Origin: Candidatus Zhuqueibacterota bacterium
Lineage (GTDB): Bacteria > Zhuqueibacterota > Zhuqueibacteria > Oceanimicrobiales > Oceanimicrobiaceae
Assembly: GCA_029261995.1 (NCBI GenBank)
Contig: JAJDAF010000041.1
Coordinates: 1 to 64,000, forward strand
Length of the DNA stretch: 64,000 bases
Direction of reading: 5' to 3'
The notes under the pieces were generated by a model that was given only the letters and a program-made list of their open reading frames with translations, was not told where the DNA came from and made no database searches. Of the stretch, positions 52,926-61,596 are shown in pieces; positions within the stretch are counted from its first letter, which is position 1; each line of letters starts with the position of its first letter. A program made the position numbers and the translations under genes.

Positions 52926-54671
52926 ATGAACAAGAACCTCCAGATCATTACGATACTTTCGATGCATTTCCTGCTGCTGACTGCCTGCGGCGGGCCGCGC
53001 TTCAACCTGGCGCCGGTCAAAACGGTGGACCCGGACATGGAAAACATCCCGACGCCAGACAACAAGGAGGAGAATCAAATCTGGGATCTCGCCGACATGA
53101 CCTTCTTCTACCAAGTTGAAAAGGTACTGGATTTGAACTGGAGCGCCCGCAAAATTGGCAAGGGATTGCACCTGGTCAAAGGCAAGCCGGCGGACAATAT
53201 TAACGTTCTCGACGAGGCGCCGAACTCAAGCTGGTACACCAATCGTCACTACCACAATCCCATGACCATCGAAGAACTCAAGAAAGGGCCAAACGTAACC
53301 GACGGTCCCGAGCCAAACGGCCCCTGGACGATTGTCGCCGGCAAGTTCGAGGGCGGCACCACGGGCTTCACCATCAAAGATGCGAACGGCGAGTACTATA
53401 TTCTGAAATTCGATGCGCCGCGCTTTGTCGGTATGGGCTCGTCCGCTGAGGTTATTTCCACCAAGATTCTCTACGCCTGTGGTTACAACGTGCCGCAGAA
53501 CACAGTCGAATACTTCGACCCGTCCATTTTCCGAATTGGCGAGACCGCCAAAGTCGCGGAGGGTGGCAGCAAACGGCCCATGACCCCGGCTGATCTCAAA
53601 GCGCTGGTCGATCCTATTCCGCGCACAAAAGATGGCCACATCCGGGCCCTGGCGAGCAAATATGTGGATGGCAAGCCGGTCGGCATCTGGAATTTCCGGG
53701 GCCGGCGGAACGACGATCCGAACGACCGCGTCAATCACGAACACCGGCGCGAAATTCGCGGTTTGCGCACGATCGGCTCATGGCTCAGCGATGAGGACAG
53801 GCGGGCGGCAAACACACTCGCAGTTTATGCGACGCATCCGGAGACTGGCAACAAATACATCAAACACTATGTCCTGGACATGGGCTCGACGCTCGGCAGC
53901 AACAACATCATCCCGCATGCTCCCAAGTATGGCAACGAATTCCTGATCGACCCGAGAACCATCGGGCTGCAGTGGCTGACCTTGGGCGCGTGGGTCAAAC
54001 CCTGGGAGTTTGAGACCGGCCATCTCAACCCGGAGTTCCCGTCGGTCGGCTATTACGAGTCCGAGATTTTCAATCCCGGAGAATGGTATCCAACCTACGC
54101 GAATCCCGCGTTCGAATACACGACCTACCGCGATGCCTTCTGGGGCGCCAAGATTGTCATGGCGTTCACCGACGAGCAAATCCGCGTCATTGTCGAAACT
54201 GCAAAGATGCCGGACCCGGCCGCGCAGGAATATCTGATCAAGACCATGATCGAGCGTCGCGACAAGGTTGGTCGCTACTGGTTCGAACGCATGAACCCGG
54301 TGGACAAATTCAGATTCGAACGCCAGGGCGACCGGTTGATTCTGGCCTTCAACGACCTGGCCATCGACGGTAATCTCGAATCGGCAGAAGGGACGAAATA
54401 CATCTGCACCCTCTCGTGCATCGACAAAGGCTTGCACCGGCAGTCCGCCGTGGATGAACCGGCCATCTTGATCTCTGAAAACGGCGAGGGCTTTTTCGAC
54501 GAGATGCTCGCAGAGAATACGTTCAAGAAGGAAGAAGACAAAATCTTCTCAGTAGAAATCAGGACGCAGCGCAACGAGGCACAAGTAACAAACAGTGTTT
54601 TCGTGTATTTCTACTATGCGGGTGCAGGCAAAGCTGACCCTCGGGTGGTTGGGGTCATACGAAAGCAGTAG
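52926..54671 (+). CDS. Lipoprotein with protein-kinase-like fold
   Basis: A 581-residue lipoprotein (lipobox LLTAC, Cys at residue 21). After a linker, residues ~135-325 show a kinase-like order of motifs: a glycine-rich strand (FEGGTTGFTI), an ATP-Lys analogue K161 (YYILKFDAP), an alphaC-type Glu E175 (SSAEVISTKI), a catalytic-loop analogue D291-R-R-A-A-N296 (like D-R-H-x-x-N of HipA) and a metal-binding analogue D318-M-G320 (VLDMGSTLG). I infer a HipA/FAM20-like secreted kinase; the family is not certain. The C-terminal ~240 residues are unrecognised. A degenerate copy of residues ~325-395 lies at 57484-57681. The adjacent Omp85 gene upstream suggests an envelope role. Confidence 0.6.
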   Translation: MNKNLQIITILSMHFLLLTACGGPRFNLAPVKTVDPDMENIPTPDNKEENQIWDLADMTFFYQVEKVLDLNWSARKIGKGLHLVKGKPADNINVLDEAPNSSWYTNRHYHNPMTIEELKKGPNVTDGPEPNGPWTIVAGKFEGGTTGFTIKDANGEYYILKFDAPRFVGMGSSAEVISTKILYACGYNVPQNTVEYFDPSIFRIGETAKVAEGGSKRPMTPADLKALVDPIPRTKDGHIRALASKYVDGKPVGIWNFRGRRNDDPNDRVNHEHRREIRGLRTIGSWLSDEDRRAANTLAVYATHPETGNKYIKHYVLDMGSTLGSNNIIPHAPKYGNEFLIDPRTIGLQWLTLGAWVKPWEFETGHLNPEFPSVGYYESEIFNPGEWYPTYANPAFEYTTYRDAFWGAKIVMAFTDEQIRVIVETAKMPDPAAQEYLIKTMIERRDKVGRYWFERMNPVDKFRFERQGDRLILAFNDLAIDGNLESAEGTKYICTLSCIDKGLHRQSAVDEPAILISENGEGFFDEMLAENTFKKEEDKIFSVEIRTQRNEAQVTNSVFVYFYYAGAGKADPRVVGVIRKQ

Positions 54672-54998
54672 TAGCGGAAACCTCGCCACCTTTTTGACAG
54701 CAATTCCGGCTGTCGATGAATTCAAGTCTCTATGTGCCGCAAGACAATCGTCATTTTGGCAAGATCTCGCAGCAGCATTGGCCGGCGCCACAACCTATTC
54801 TTTGCTCCTCTGTTCGAATTCGAACACTCGCTGTTATCCAGCCGGATACTTCTCGCACCCAACCTGATTCATTCCTCGCCATTCAGGCATGTACGCGACC
54901 ACTGGCACACTTCTTGTCCAGAAGGCTGGTTGTTTCAAGGACGGCGGCCGCGGAAACCGGCGGCCCTGCAAATCAGTTATTCCGACCGGAGCACAACC
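54672..54998. other. Intergenic spacer before permease
   Basis: 327 bp between the kinase-like lipoprotein and the permease. I see no gene; it presumably holds the permease promoter. GGAG lies 8 nt before ATG 54999. Confidence 0.4.
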
Positions 54999-57407
54999 AT
55001 GTTAAAGAACTATCTCAAAGTAACCCTTAGAACTCTGGCGAAAAGCAAGGCCTACTCGTTTATCAATATCTCCGGTTTGGCAATTGGCCTGACCTGCTGC
55101 CTGCTGATCACGCTCTACATCCGGCAGGAGTTGAACTTCGACCGCTTTCACGAAAACGCGGATCGCATTTACCGGGTCGCGGTGGAAAACACCTATCCGG
55201 ACCGCATCACCAACTACTCTCAGACACCCGTGCCGCTAGCGCCGGCGTTAAGGCTCGACTACCCGGAAATCGAAAAGGTCAGTCGTGTGTACTTTGGCTT
55301 TGAGAACCTGATCGAGGCAAACGACAAGCGCATTCTCGAAGACGACGTCATATATGCTGACCCCGATTTCTTCGACATATTCACCTTTGCCATAGTGCAC
55401 GGCGGCGCGCAGGGCCTTCTTGACGAACCAAGCAGCATCGTGTTGACACAATCGGCGGCGCAGAAATACTTCGGCGACGAGAACCCGCTCGGCAAACCGG
55501 TGCGGCTCAACAACAAGTACGATTTCAAGGTGACTGGTGTCGTGCAGGATGTCCCGGTCATCTCCCATTTCACGTTCGATTTCGTTATTTCCTACAAAGT
55601 GTTGAACGAAGACCTTTACGGTGTCGCCCTGGATCAATGGGGCGCTTACTCTGACAACTACACGTTTTTCCTGCTGCCGGAGAATCTCGAAGCGCAGGCG
55701 TTCGAGCAGCGCCTTTCTGATCTGATGACGCGCAACACCAGGAAAAGCCCAAATCGCTCCCGCAAGCTTTTCCTGCAACCGCTGACGTCTATCCACCTGC
55801 ACGCGCACAACGAAGATGAGATCAGTACGAACAACTTCGTCTCAAACCTGATTATCCTGGCAGCGATTGGCATTTTCCTGCTGCTCATTGCCTGCATCAA
55901 CTTCATGAATCTATCGACGGCACGGTCGAGCCGGCGTGCAAAGGAAGTCGGTATTCGCAAAGTTCTGGGGGCGGCTCGCGGGCAGCTTACCCGCCAGTTC
56001 CTGGGAGAATCGTTGATCATCGTCTTTCTTGCAATGACTCTGTCGCTGGCATTGCTCGAGGCGGCCCTTCCCTATTTTTCACAGCTAGTGGGCCGCGAAA
56101 TTGACTTTGTCCTGCGCGAGAATACCGATGTCCTGGGCTTCCTGGCCGGGCTGGCGCTGGTGGTCGGTTTGGCCTCCGGTATCTATCCGGCGCTGGTTCT
56201 TTCGGCTTTCCGGCCCATGGCGATCGTGAAAGGCACGAAAACCCTCGAGACACAGTCGAAATGGCCGCTTTATTTCCGGCGCTTCCTGGTAGTGACGCAG
56301 TTTGCGATTTCCATCGGCCTCATCTTCGGAACCCTGACCATCAAACAGCAACTGCAATTCATGCAGAACACCGACCTCGGCTTCAAGCGCGATCTGACGA
56401 TAGCGATCATGATGTTCGAGGACGAAACCTACAAGAAATCAGAGATAATCAAACGCGACCTCCTGAGCCACCCCAACGTGTTGCAGGCCAGCGCCGGTTT
56501 TAAGACGCCCATCGGCGAATACAGCTTCGACACCTCAGCCTATCCACAAGGCCGGGATGGCAAAGACCGATTCAGCGTGCAGTTAAGTTTCGTCGATTTC
56601 GACTATTTCGACCAGTTTGGGATGGCACTGCTTGCCGGCCGCAGCCATTCGAATCCGTTCGCGACCGACTCCGCCCAGACCTTTGTAGTCAACGAGACGC
56701 TGGCAAAACGGCTCGGCGCAGTGCGACCGGAAGACGTGGTGGGCAGGAAACTATTGATCGGCATCAGGGGCATGGTCGGGGAAATCATCGGCGTCGTGAA
56801 AGACTTTCACATTGCCTCGATGCATGATGAAATCCAGCCGCTCATCTTCAGCCATTGGCCGCGCTTCTTCCACCAGATTGCCGTGACGATCCGGCCCGAG
56901 AACATCCCGGAGACGCTTGCCTTCCTGCAAAAGACCTGGCAGAAATACGAACCCGTCTACCCGTTCAAATATGAGTTTCTCGACGACACCATCGAGCAAT
57001 TGTATGAATCGGAGCAGCAAGCCTTTCGCGTGGTCACCACCTTCTCCGGCATCGCTATTTTTCTCGCCTGCATGGGTCTTTTCGGGCTCTCGGCTTTCGC
57101 GGCGGAACAGCGCACGAAGGAGATCGGCGTGCGCAAAGTGCTAGGCGCGACTGTTCGCAATATCGTCGGGCTGTTGTCGCAGGACTTTGTCAAACTCGTC
57201 ATTCTCGGCGGAATTGTTGCCGCGCCGCTCGCCCATTTTCTGATGAACATGTTCCTGCAAGAATTCTTCGCCTACCGGATCGAAATCGACTGGACGACCT
57301 CGCTGCTGGCGATTCTGGCCGCCGTTCTGGTTGCGCTCTTGACCGTCAGTTCGCAGGCAATCCGGGCCGCGTTGACGAATCCGGTTGAAACGTTGCGTTA
57401 TGAATAA
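54999..57407 (+). CDS. MacB/FtsX-type ABC transporter permease
   Basis: An 802-residue permease, paralogous to the one at 37501 (same topology: an N-terminal membrane helix, MacB periplasmic core, three helices, second periplasmic domain, three C-terminal helices). Signatures: LKNYLKVTLRTLAKSKAYSF at the N-terminus, STARSSRRAKEVGIRKVLGA, and FAAEQRTKEIGVRKVLGATV near the end. The ATPase partner is not adjacent. Its 3' end is partly repeated at 59335-59470 after the glycosyltransferase gene. Confidence 0.9.
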   Translation: MLKNYLKVTLRTLAKSKAYSFINISGLAIGLTCCLLITLYIRQELNFDRFHENADRIYRVAVENTYPDRITNYSQTPVPLAPALRLDYPEIEKVSRVYFGFENLIEANDKRILEDDVIYADPDFFDIFTFAIVHGGAQGLLDEPSSIVLTQSAAQKYFGDENPLGKPVRLNNKYDFKVTGVVQDVPVISHFTFDFVISYKVLNEDLYGVALDQWGAYSDNYTFFLLPENLEAQAFEQRLSDLMTRNTRKSPNRSRKLFLQPLTSIHLHAHNEDEISTNNFVSNLIILAAIGIFLLLIACINFMNLSTARSSRRAKEVGIRKVLGAARGQLTRQFLGESLIIVFLAMTLSLALLEAALPYFSQLVGREIDFVLRENTDVLGFLAGLALVVGLASGIYPALVLSAFRPMAIVKGTKTLETQSKWPLYFRRFLVVTQFAISIGLIFGTLTIKQQLQFMQNTDLGFKRDLTIAIMMFEDETYKKSEIIKRDLLSHPNVLQASAGFKTPIGEYSFDTSAYPQGRDGKDRFSVQLSFVDFDYFDQFGMALLAGRSHSNPFATDSAQTFVVNETLAKRLGAVRPEDVVGRKLLIGIRGMVGEIIGVVKDFHIASMHDEIQPLIFSHWPRFFHQIAVTIRPENIPETLAFLQKTWQKYEPVYPFKYEFLDDTIEQLYESEQQAFRVVTTFSGIAIFLACMGLFGLSAFAAEQRTKEIGVRKVLGATVRNIVGLLSQDFVKLVILGGIVAAPLAHFLMNMFLQEFFAYRIEIDWTTSLLAILAAVLVALLTVSSQAIRAALTNPVETLRYE

Positions 57408-57483
57408 GGGAGGTGAGGAGAAGTATTGCCAAACTTGACATCTCCTTGAAACGAAAAACGCCCTGGCCACGCCACCGAGTACC

Positions 57484-57681
57484 GCATCGAATACTTGATC
57501 GACCCGAGAACCATCGGGCTACAGCAGCTAACCCTGGGTGCGTGAGGTCAAACCCTGGGAGTTTGAAACCGGGCATCTCAACCCGGAATTCCCGTCCGTC
57601 GGCTACTACGATTCGGAGATTCTCAATCCCAGCGAATGGTATCCGACTTACTCAAATCCCGCTTTCGAATACACTACCTAT
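57484..57681 (+). pseudogene. Fragment of kinase-like lipoprotein gene
   Basis: Aligns closely with 53937-54130 (for example GATCGACCCGAGAACCATCGG is shared), i.e. the part of the lipoprotein coding IDPRTIGLQ...LTLGAWVKPWEFETGHLN...EYTTY. A one-base insertion (GCGTGAGGTCAAA against GCGTGGGTCAAA) breaks the frame. About 15% divergence by eye. It is flanked by the permease and the glycosyltransferase, and is a relic. Confidence 0.85.
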
Positions 57682-57695
57682 TGGAGAACAACTTG

Positions 57696-59249
57696 ATGAT
57701 AAGGCAATTCATCGACCGTATCCGGCCCGGTGACGACACAGTAATGCTGTTTCCTATCGCCCTTGTAAAATTCCTTCTGCCGCTTCTCGCAAACAGCGAA
57801 TTCGGCTTCCATCGCGACGAATTCCTTTACATCGCCATGGGTAGGCGGCTCGACTGGGGTTACCTGGAAGTGTCGCCGCTCATCGGGGGCGTGGCCTGGT
57901 TTGCTAATCTGCTGTTCGGTGACTCACTGTTCGCTTACCGCTTTTTTCCGGCGCTCACTGGGGCACTCATGGTGGTGCTCATTTGGAAGATGGTGCGACT
58001 GCTCGACGGCGGTCGCTTTGCGGCGATTCTGGCGACGTTGGCGTTCATGTTCTCGCCGGCCTTCCTGCGATCAAACATGCTCTTCCAACCCGTAACCTTC
58101 GACCAGTTCTTCTGGACGCTTGCAGCCTACCTCTTAATCAGGATACTGAAGGAAGAGGAGTTCAGGCTTTGGCTGGTGCTCGGCGTGGTCATTGGCGTGG
58201 GCATTCTGGCGAAGTACACCATGCTGCTGTTCTGCGTCGGTCTGCTGGTCGGTCTGGCTGCAACGGGAAGCCGCCGCATACTCCTGACGAAATGGCCCTG
58301 GTTGGCCACCGGCATCGCTCTGCTGATGGCGCTGCCGAATATCCTTTGGCAGACAAATCACGGCTGGCCGCTCATCACGCACATGGCTGATCTGAGCAAA
58401 AGCCACTTGGCGCATGTCGAACCGCTGGGTTTCATGCTGATGCAGCTTCTGATGACCTTGTGGGCCTTTCCGGTTTGGCTGGCGGGATTGTACTTTTTCC
58501 TGTGGGCGGAGAATGGTTGGCAATTCAGGGCCATTGGCTGGATCTACCTCGTGGTCTTGCTAGCGCTGCTCTCTCTGAGTGGGAAAGCCTACTATCTGCT
58601 GCCAGCTTACCCAATGCTGTTTGCGGCCGGTGGTTGCCAATTTGAGAAACTGCTGACGTCGCCGAAACGTGCCTGGTTACGCTACGCTATACCCATCTGG
58701 ATTATTATTAACAACAGTCCCACGATTCCGTACGGCGTGCCAATTCTTCCAATTGAGACGTTCAAAAAGTACGCCGCTTTTATGGCTGACAATCTCGGGC
58801 TGGTCGAACCGTTGCGCTGGGAACGCGGTGAACTGCACGACATCCCGCAGGATTACGCTGATATGTTCGGCTGGGAAGAGCAGGCCGAAAACGTCGCCGA
58901 GGTCTACCATCAGCTGGATCAGGAAGAGCAACAAACCTGTGTCATCCTGGCCGGAAACTATGGGCAAGCCGGTGCCTTGGAGTACTATAGCGAGAAATAT
59001 GGTCTGCCACAAGTGGTCAGTCTACATGGCAGCTACTATCTCTGGGGGCCAGGGGAAAAACCCGCACAGACTTTGTTAACAGTAGGCATTCCAAAACATC
59101 GAATCGCGAGCAACTGTGCCGAAGTTATGATCGCGGCGACCATCACTCATGAAGTCGCCCGGGAGAACGATGTGCCCGTTAGCATCTGCCGAATGCCGCA
59201 CCGTTCGTTGCAAGAAATCTGGCCCCAATTGGCAGACCATCGATTCTAG
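57696..59249 (+). CDS. Glycosyltransferase family 39 / ArnT-like membrane protein
   Basis: A 517-residue polytopic membrane protein. Catalytic/entry loop: NSEFGFHRDEFLYIAMGRRLDW near residue 25 with the typical D-E-x-x-Y pattern of PMT_2/ArnT enzymes. About 10-12 transmembrane helices follow (for example FAAILATLAFMFSPAFLRSN, LLVGLAATGSRRILL, AFPVWLAGLYFFLWAENGW). These enzymes move a sugar or aminoarabinose from a polyprenyl-phosphate donor on the periplasmic side. The ATG at 57696 is chosen, with GGAG about 10 nt upstream; the frame upstream is the pseudogene. Lies between two pieces of decayed neighbours. Acceptor unknown. Confidence 0.85.
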   Translation: MIRQFIDRIRPGDDTVMLFPIALVKFLLPLLANSEFGFHRDEFLYIAMGRRLDWGYLEVSPLIGGVAWFANLLFGDSLFAYRFFPALTGALMVVLIWKMVRLLDGGRFAAILATLAFMFSPAFLRSNMLFQPVTFDQFFWTLAAYLLIRILKEEEFRLWLVLGVVIGVGILAKYTMLLFCVGLLVGLAATGSRRILLTKWPWLATGIALLMALPNILWQTNHGWPLITHMADLSKSHLAHVEPLGFMLMQLLMTLWAFPVWLAGLYFFLWAENGWQFRAIGWIYLVVLLALLSLSGKAYYLLPAYPMLFAAGGCQFEKLLTSPKRAWLRYAIPIWIIINNSPTIPYGVPILPIETFKKYAAFMADNLGLVEPLRWERGELHDIPQDYADMFGWEEQAENVAEVYHQLDQEEQQTCVILAGNYGQAGALEYYSEKYGLPQVVSLHGSYYLWGPGEKPAQTLLTVGIPKHRIASNCAEVMIAATITHEVARENDVPVSICRMPHRSLQEIWPQLADHRF

Positions 59250-59334
59250 CGACTAGACAAGCGCCTGACGGTTTCCTTCAAGCCGTCCCCAGTGAATCCG
59301 TGCTGGCGTGTTAAGGCCTGGCCTTTCGGAAGAA

Positions 59335-59470
59335 ACCCAACCGCTCTTCTTCAATCATTGGCCGCTTTAACGAATCCGGGCAACATTGCGTTACGAATGA
59401 TGAGTGCGCGGAAAGGAGAATTAGCGCGAGACTTGATGTTGCGTTGAAACGAAAAACGCCCCGGGCCGCA
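59335..59470 (+). pseudogene. Fragment of permease 3' end
   Basis: The segment from ~59340 joins two pieces of permease-like sequence: CGCTCTTCTTCAATCATTGG resembles 56850 (CGCTCATCTTCAGCCATTGG), and AACGAATCCGGGCAACATTG with the following GTTGAAACGAAAAACGCCC matches the permease end at 57375 and 57453. An internal deletion joined them. Evidence that a second lipoprotein-permease unit once stood here. Confidence 0.75.
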
Positions 59471-59518
59471 TCATTCGAGCTGCGACTCAGGGCGTCTTCA
59501 GCTGCGTTTGAATTGAGT

Positions 59519-60415
59519 CTAATTACTGATAATCAACAACTCACTAAACCCGGCACGATCAGGATTCTCGTGGCCGCTGAGCTTGAGATGGATCGACCGC
59601 CCAGTGATAAGCGGCGCCACTTCGACCGCCGGCAGTGCGGCAGTTCGCGGATAGTCCACGGTTTCCTGAAAAAGCACAGTGCCGGTGGCATTGGGGCCGC
59701 TGTACACCTGAAACACCACCTTGCCAAAGCCAAAGCCATTGCGAAAACTGAGATTGTCATTCTCAGAGTTGTTGAAGATTGCGCAGGCAGCGATAAACAA
59801 ATCTGAACCTGCGGTCCACGTGTAAGTCGAAGTATCGCCATCCGCCACCGAGCCGCCAGAAAACCATGAAGTGCCAAAAGCAAGATCGACCCCAAATTCG
59901 GCAGGGAAGGCGCCTCCCTGATAGAGTGACGAAGCCGTGGCCGTGCCGCTGCCGGAAATCGGTGTCGGGGCCCGCAGCTGGATAAAAACCGGCACCTGCC
60001 GGATTTCTCCAGGTGTCAGGCTCAGGTTCGAGGCGCCACTTAGAAATACAGAACTAGCAATGTCGGTCGCGAACACCAGAATCTGAAACGACTGCAGGTC
60101 ACCGGTGATCGGAATGCTGAGATCGCCCTGTGCCACATTCGTCCCAAGCAGCGGGTCGGGGACAATTTCGAGTTGCTGCAGGCGGACAATGACCTCCCGG
60201 GTGAAAACATCTATCACCGAGACCTCAACGTTGTCAATGGCCTGAGTCGATAGGCCTGAGCGGCTGCTCCCGCCGCTCAGGTCCGGAAATGCCAGTTGCA
60301 CCTGAATCTGTGCCGGCATAAATGGATTGTTGATGAGATCCTGCTTTTCGCCACAGCCCACCGCAAACCCGACTAGCAGTGTCAGCCATGGAAGAAACTT
60401 GCTTGAACGTCGCAT
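59519..60415 (-). CDS. Lipoprotein of unknown function
   Basis: A 298-residue lipoprotein with lipobox GFAVGC (about residue 21). The rest is beta-rich: strands like QIQVQLAFPDLSGG, VEVSVIDVFTREVIVRLQQL, EIRQVPVFIQLRAPTPISGS and a C-terminal half (STYTWTAGSDLFIAACAIFN, GTVLFQETVDYPRTA). It might be a carbohydrate- or surface-binding domain protein, but I cannot name a family. It is 25 bp downstream of the barrel gene in the same direction: last gene of the envelope operon. Confidence 0.65.
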   Translation of the reverse strand: MRRSSKFLPWLTLLVGFAVGCGEKQDLINNPFMPAQIQVQLAFPDLSGGSSRSGLSTQAIDNVEVSVIDVFTREVIVRLQQLEIVPDPLLGTNVAQGDLSIPITGDLQSFQILVFATDIASSVFLSGASNLSLTPGEIRQVPVFIQLRAPTPISGSGTATASSLYQGGAFPAEFGVDLAFGTSWFSGGSVADGDTSTYTWTAGSDLFIAACAIFNNSENDNLSFRNGFGFGKVVFQVYSGPNATGTVLFQETVDYPRTAALPAVEVAPLITGRSIHLKLSGHENPDRAGFSELLIISN

Positions 60416-60440
60416 GATGATAATCTCCCTCGATCAGTGA

Positions 60441-61562
60441 TTAAAAGCGGAACGCAAATCCGCCTCTTGCCTCGAGCCCTGTGATATCGATTTCCGAATC
60501 GGGACCGAGATTGAGCGTGCCCTGGTGGTAAATGAAAGTCGGGTCAAATGTAAAGTGGCGCGACAGGTTGAGCACGAAACCGCCACCGACTCCGAAGATG
60601 TTCGCACCGCCGCTGTCGTCCACCGTGTCGCCAAAGTTCTGGGACTGCACCAAGCCCTTGAATTTGAACGAATTGCTTCCCAAATAGAAAGTGGCGCGCA
60701 AGTCAAGCTCGCTGCCGTTTTCAACCAGGGCTGCGTTGGTGGAGGCGTTGTCGCCACGCCACCGCTGCGTCACGGAAAGCACCAGCGGATTGAAAATACC
60801 GAGCGGCAGACGAAGTTGTCCACGTGCGGCTACTTTGCCGCCAGCCTCATAGAAAGGCTGGCCGTTCAACTCATCTTCGGAATAGCTGGAGTAGACGATG
60901 TCAGCCAGAAAGCGGGCGTTGCCGCCAGCGAAATCGAACTCGCGCTCCACACCAACCGTGAGATTGAGCTCGTCTCCAGGTTTGATATCCAGGGTGGTGT
61001 TCTGGAAAGTGGCTTCGTACTCATTGCGGCGGGCATAGCCAACGCCGGCGCCGACAACCCAGTCGCCCAACTCCTGTGCAACTGCCAGTCCAAGAGTGAG
61101 GCTCGAACCTGTGCCAAAACTCGAAACCGGGTTCGCCAGCGGCCGGTTTGCGGCCAGTCCAGCCATTGCGAAATCCTCGCCGTTCAGCTCAGTCTCACCG
61201 GTCGGAACACCGACGCCGACCGTCAGCAACGCGAGATTGTCACCGAGCACAACTGACCCGCGCACAAACGTGTCACTGGCGTGATGAAACTCGGTGTTGT
61301 CACCGTTTGTCTGCTCGATATTGGCCAGGAACGGCGAAGTGATGACATCGATGCCCAGCCGGGGACCGAGCGCCATGGAATAAGTCACGGGCGCGGCAAG
61401 CTGGATGTATTTGCTGAGTCCGGCGCCATCATCAAAATCCCACATCTTGAAGTGAAAGCCCGGCTTCAGGTATTGGTGGCGAATAAATTCCATCTGGTTT
61501 ATCTGAGCGCTCAGGGGTGAACTCACCACAAGCGCAGTCAGGAAAAATAGTAGTTTTTTCAT
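60441..61562 (-). CDS. Outer-membrane beta-barrel protein
   Basis: A 373-residue exported barrel: signal peptide (MKKLLFFLTALVVSSPLSAQ), then strands (AAPVTYSMALGPRLGIDV, LALLTVGVGVPTGETELNG, SLTLGLAVAQELGDWVVGAG, FTFDPTFIYHQGTLNLGPDS), ending in a terminal strand AFRF with C-terminal Phe, the classical outer-membrane sorting signal. GGAG lies 9 nt before the ATG at 61562. It is 34 bp downstream of the CsgG/TPR protein. Function unknown; its Ca/phospholipid ligands are not evident. Confidence 0.8.
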   Translation of the reverse strand: MKKLLFFLTALVVSSPLSAQINQMEFIRHQYLKPGFHFKMWDFDDGAGLSKYIQLAAPVTYSMALGPRLGIDVITSPFLANIEQTNGDNTEFHHASDTFVRGSVVLGDNLALLTVGVGVPTGETELNGEDFAMAGLAANRPLANPVSSFGTGSSLTLGLAVAQELGDWVVGAGVGYARRNEYEATFQNTTLDIKPGDELNLTVGVEREFDFAGGNARFLADIVYSSYSEDELNGQPFYEAGGKVAARGQLRLPLGIFNPLVLSVTQRWRGDNASTNAALVENGSELDLRATFYLGSNSFKFKGLVQSQNFGDTVDDSGGANIFGVGGGFVLNLSRHFTFDPTFIYHQGTLNLGPDSEIDITGLEARGGFAFRF

Positions 61563-61596
61563 TTGTCGCAGCTCCATTTCTTCGCTTGCAAACGCG

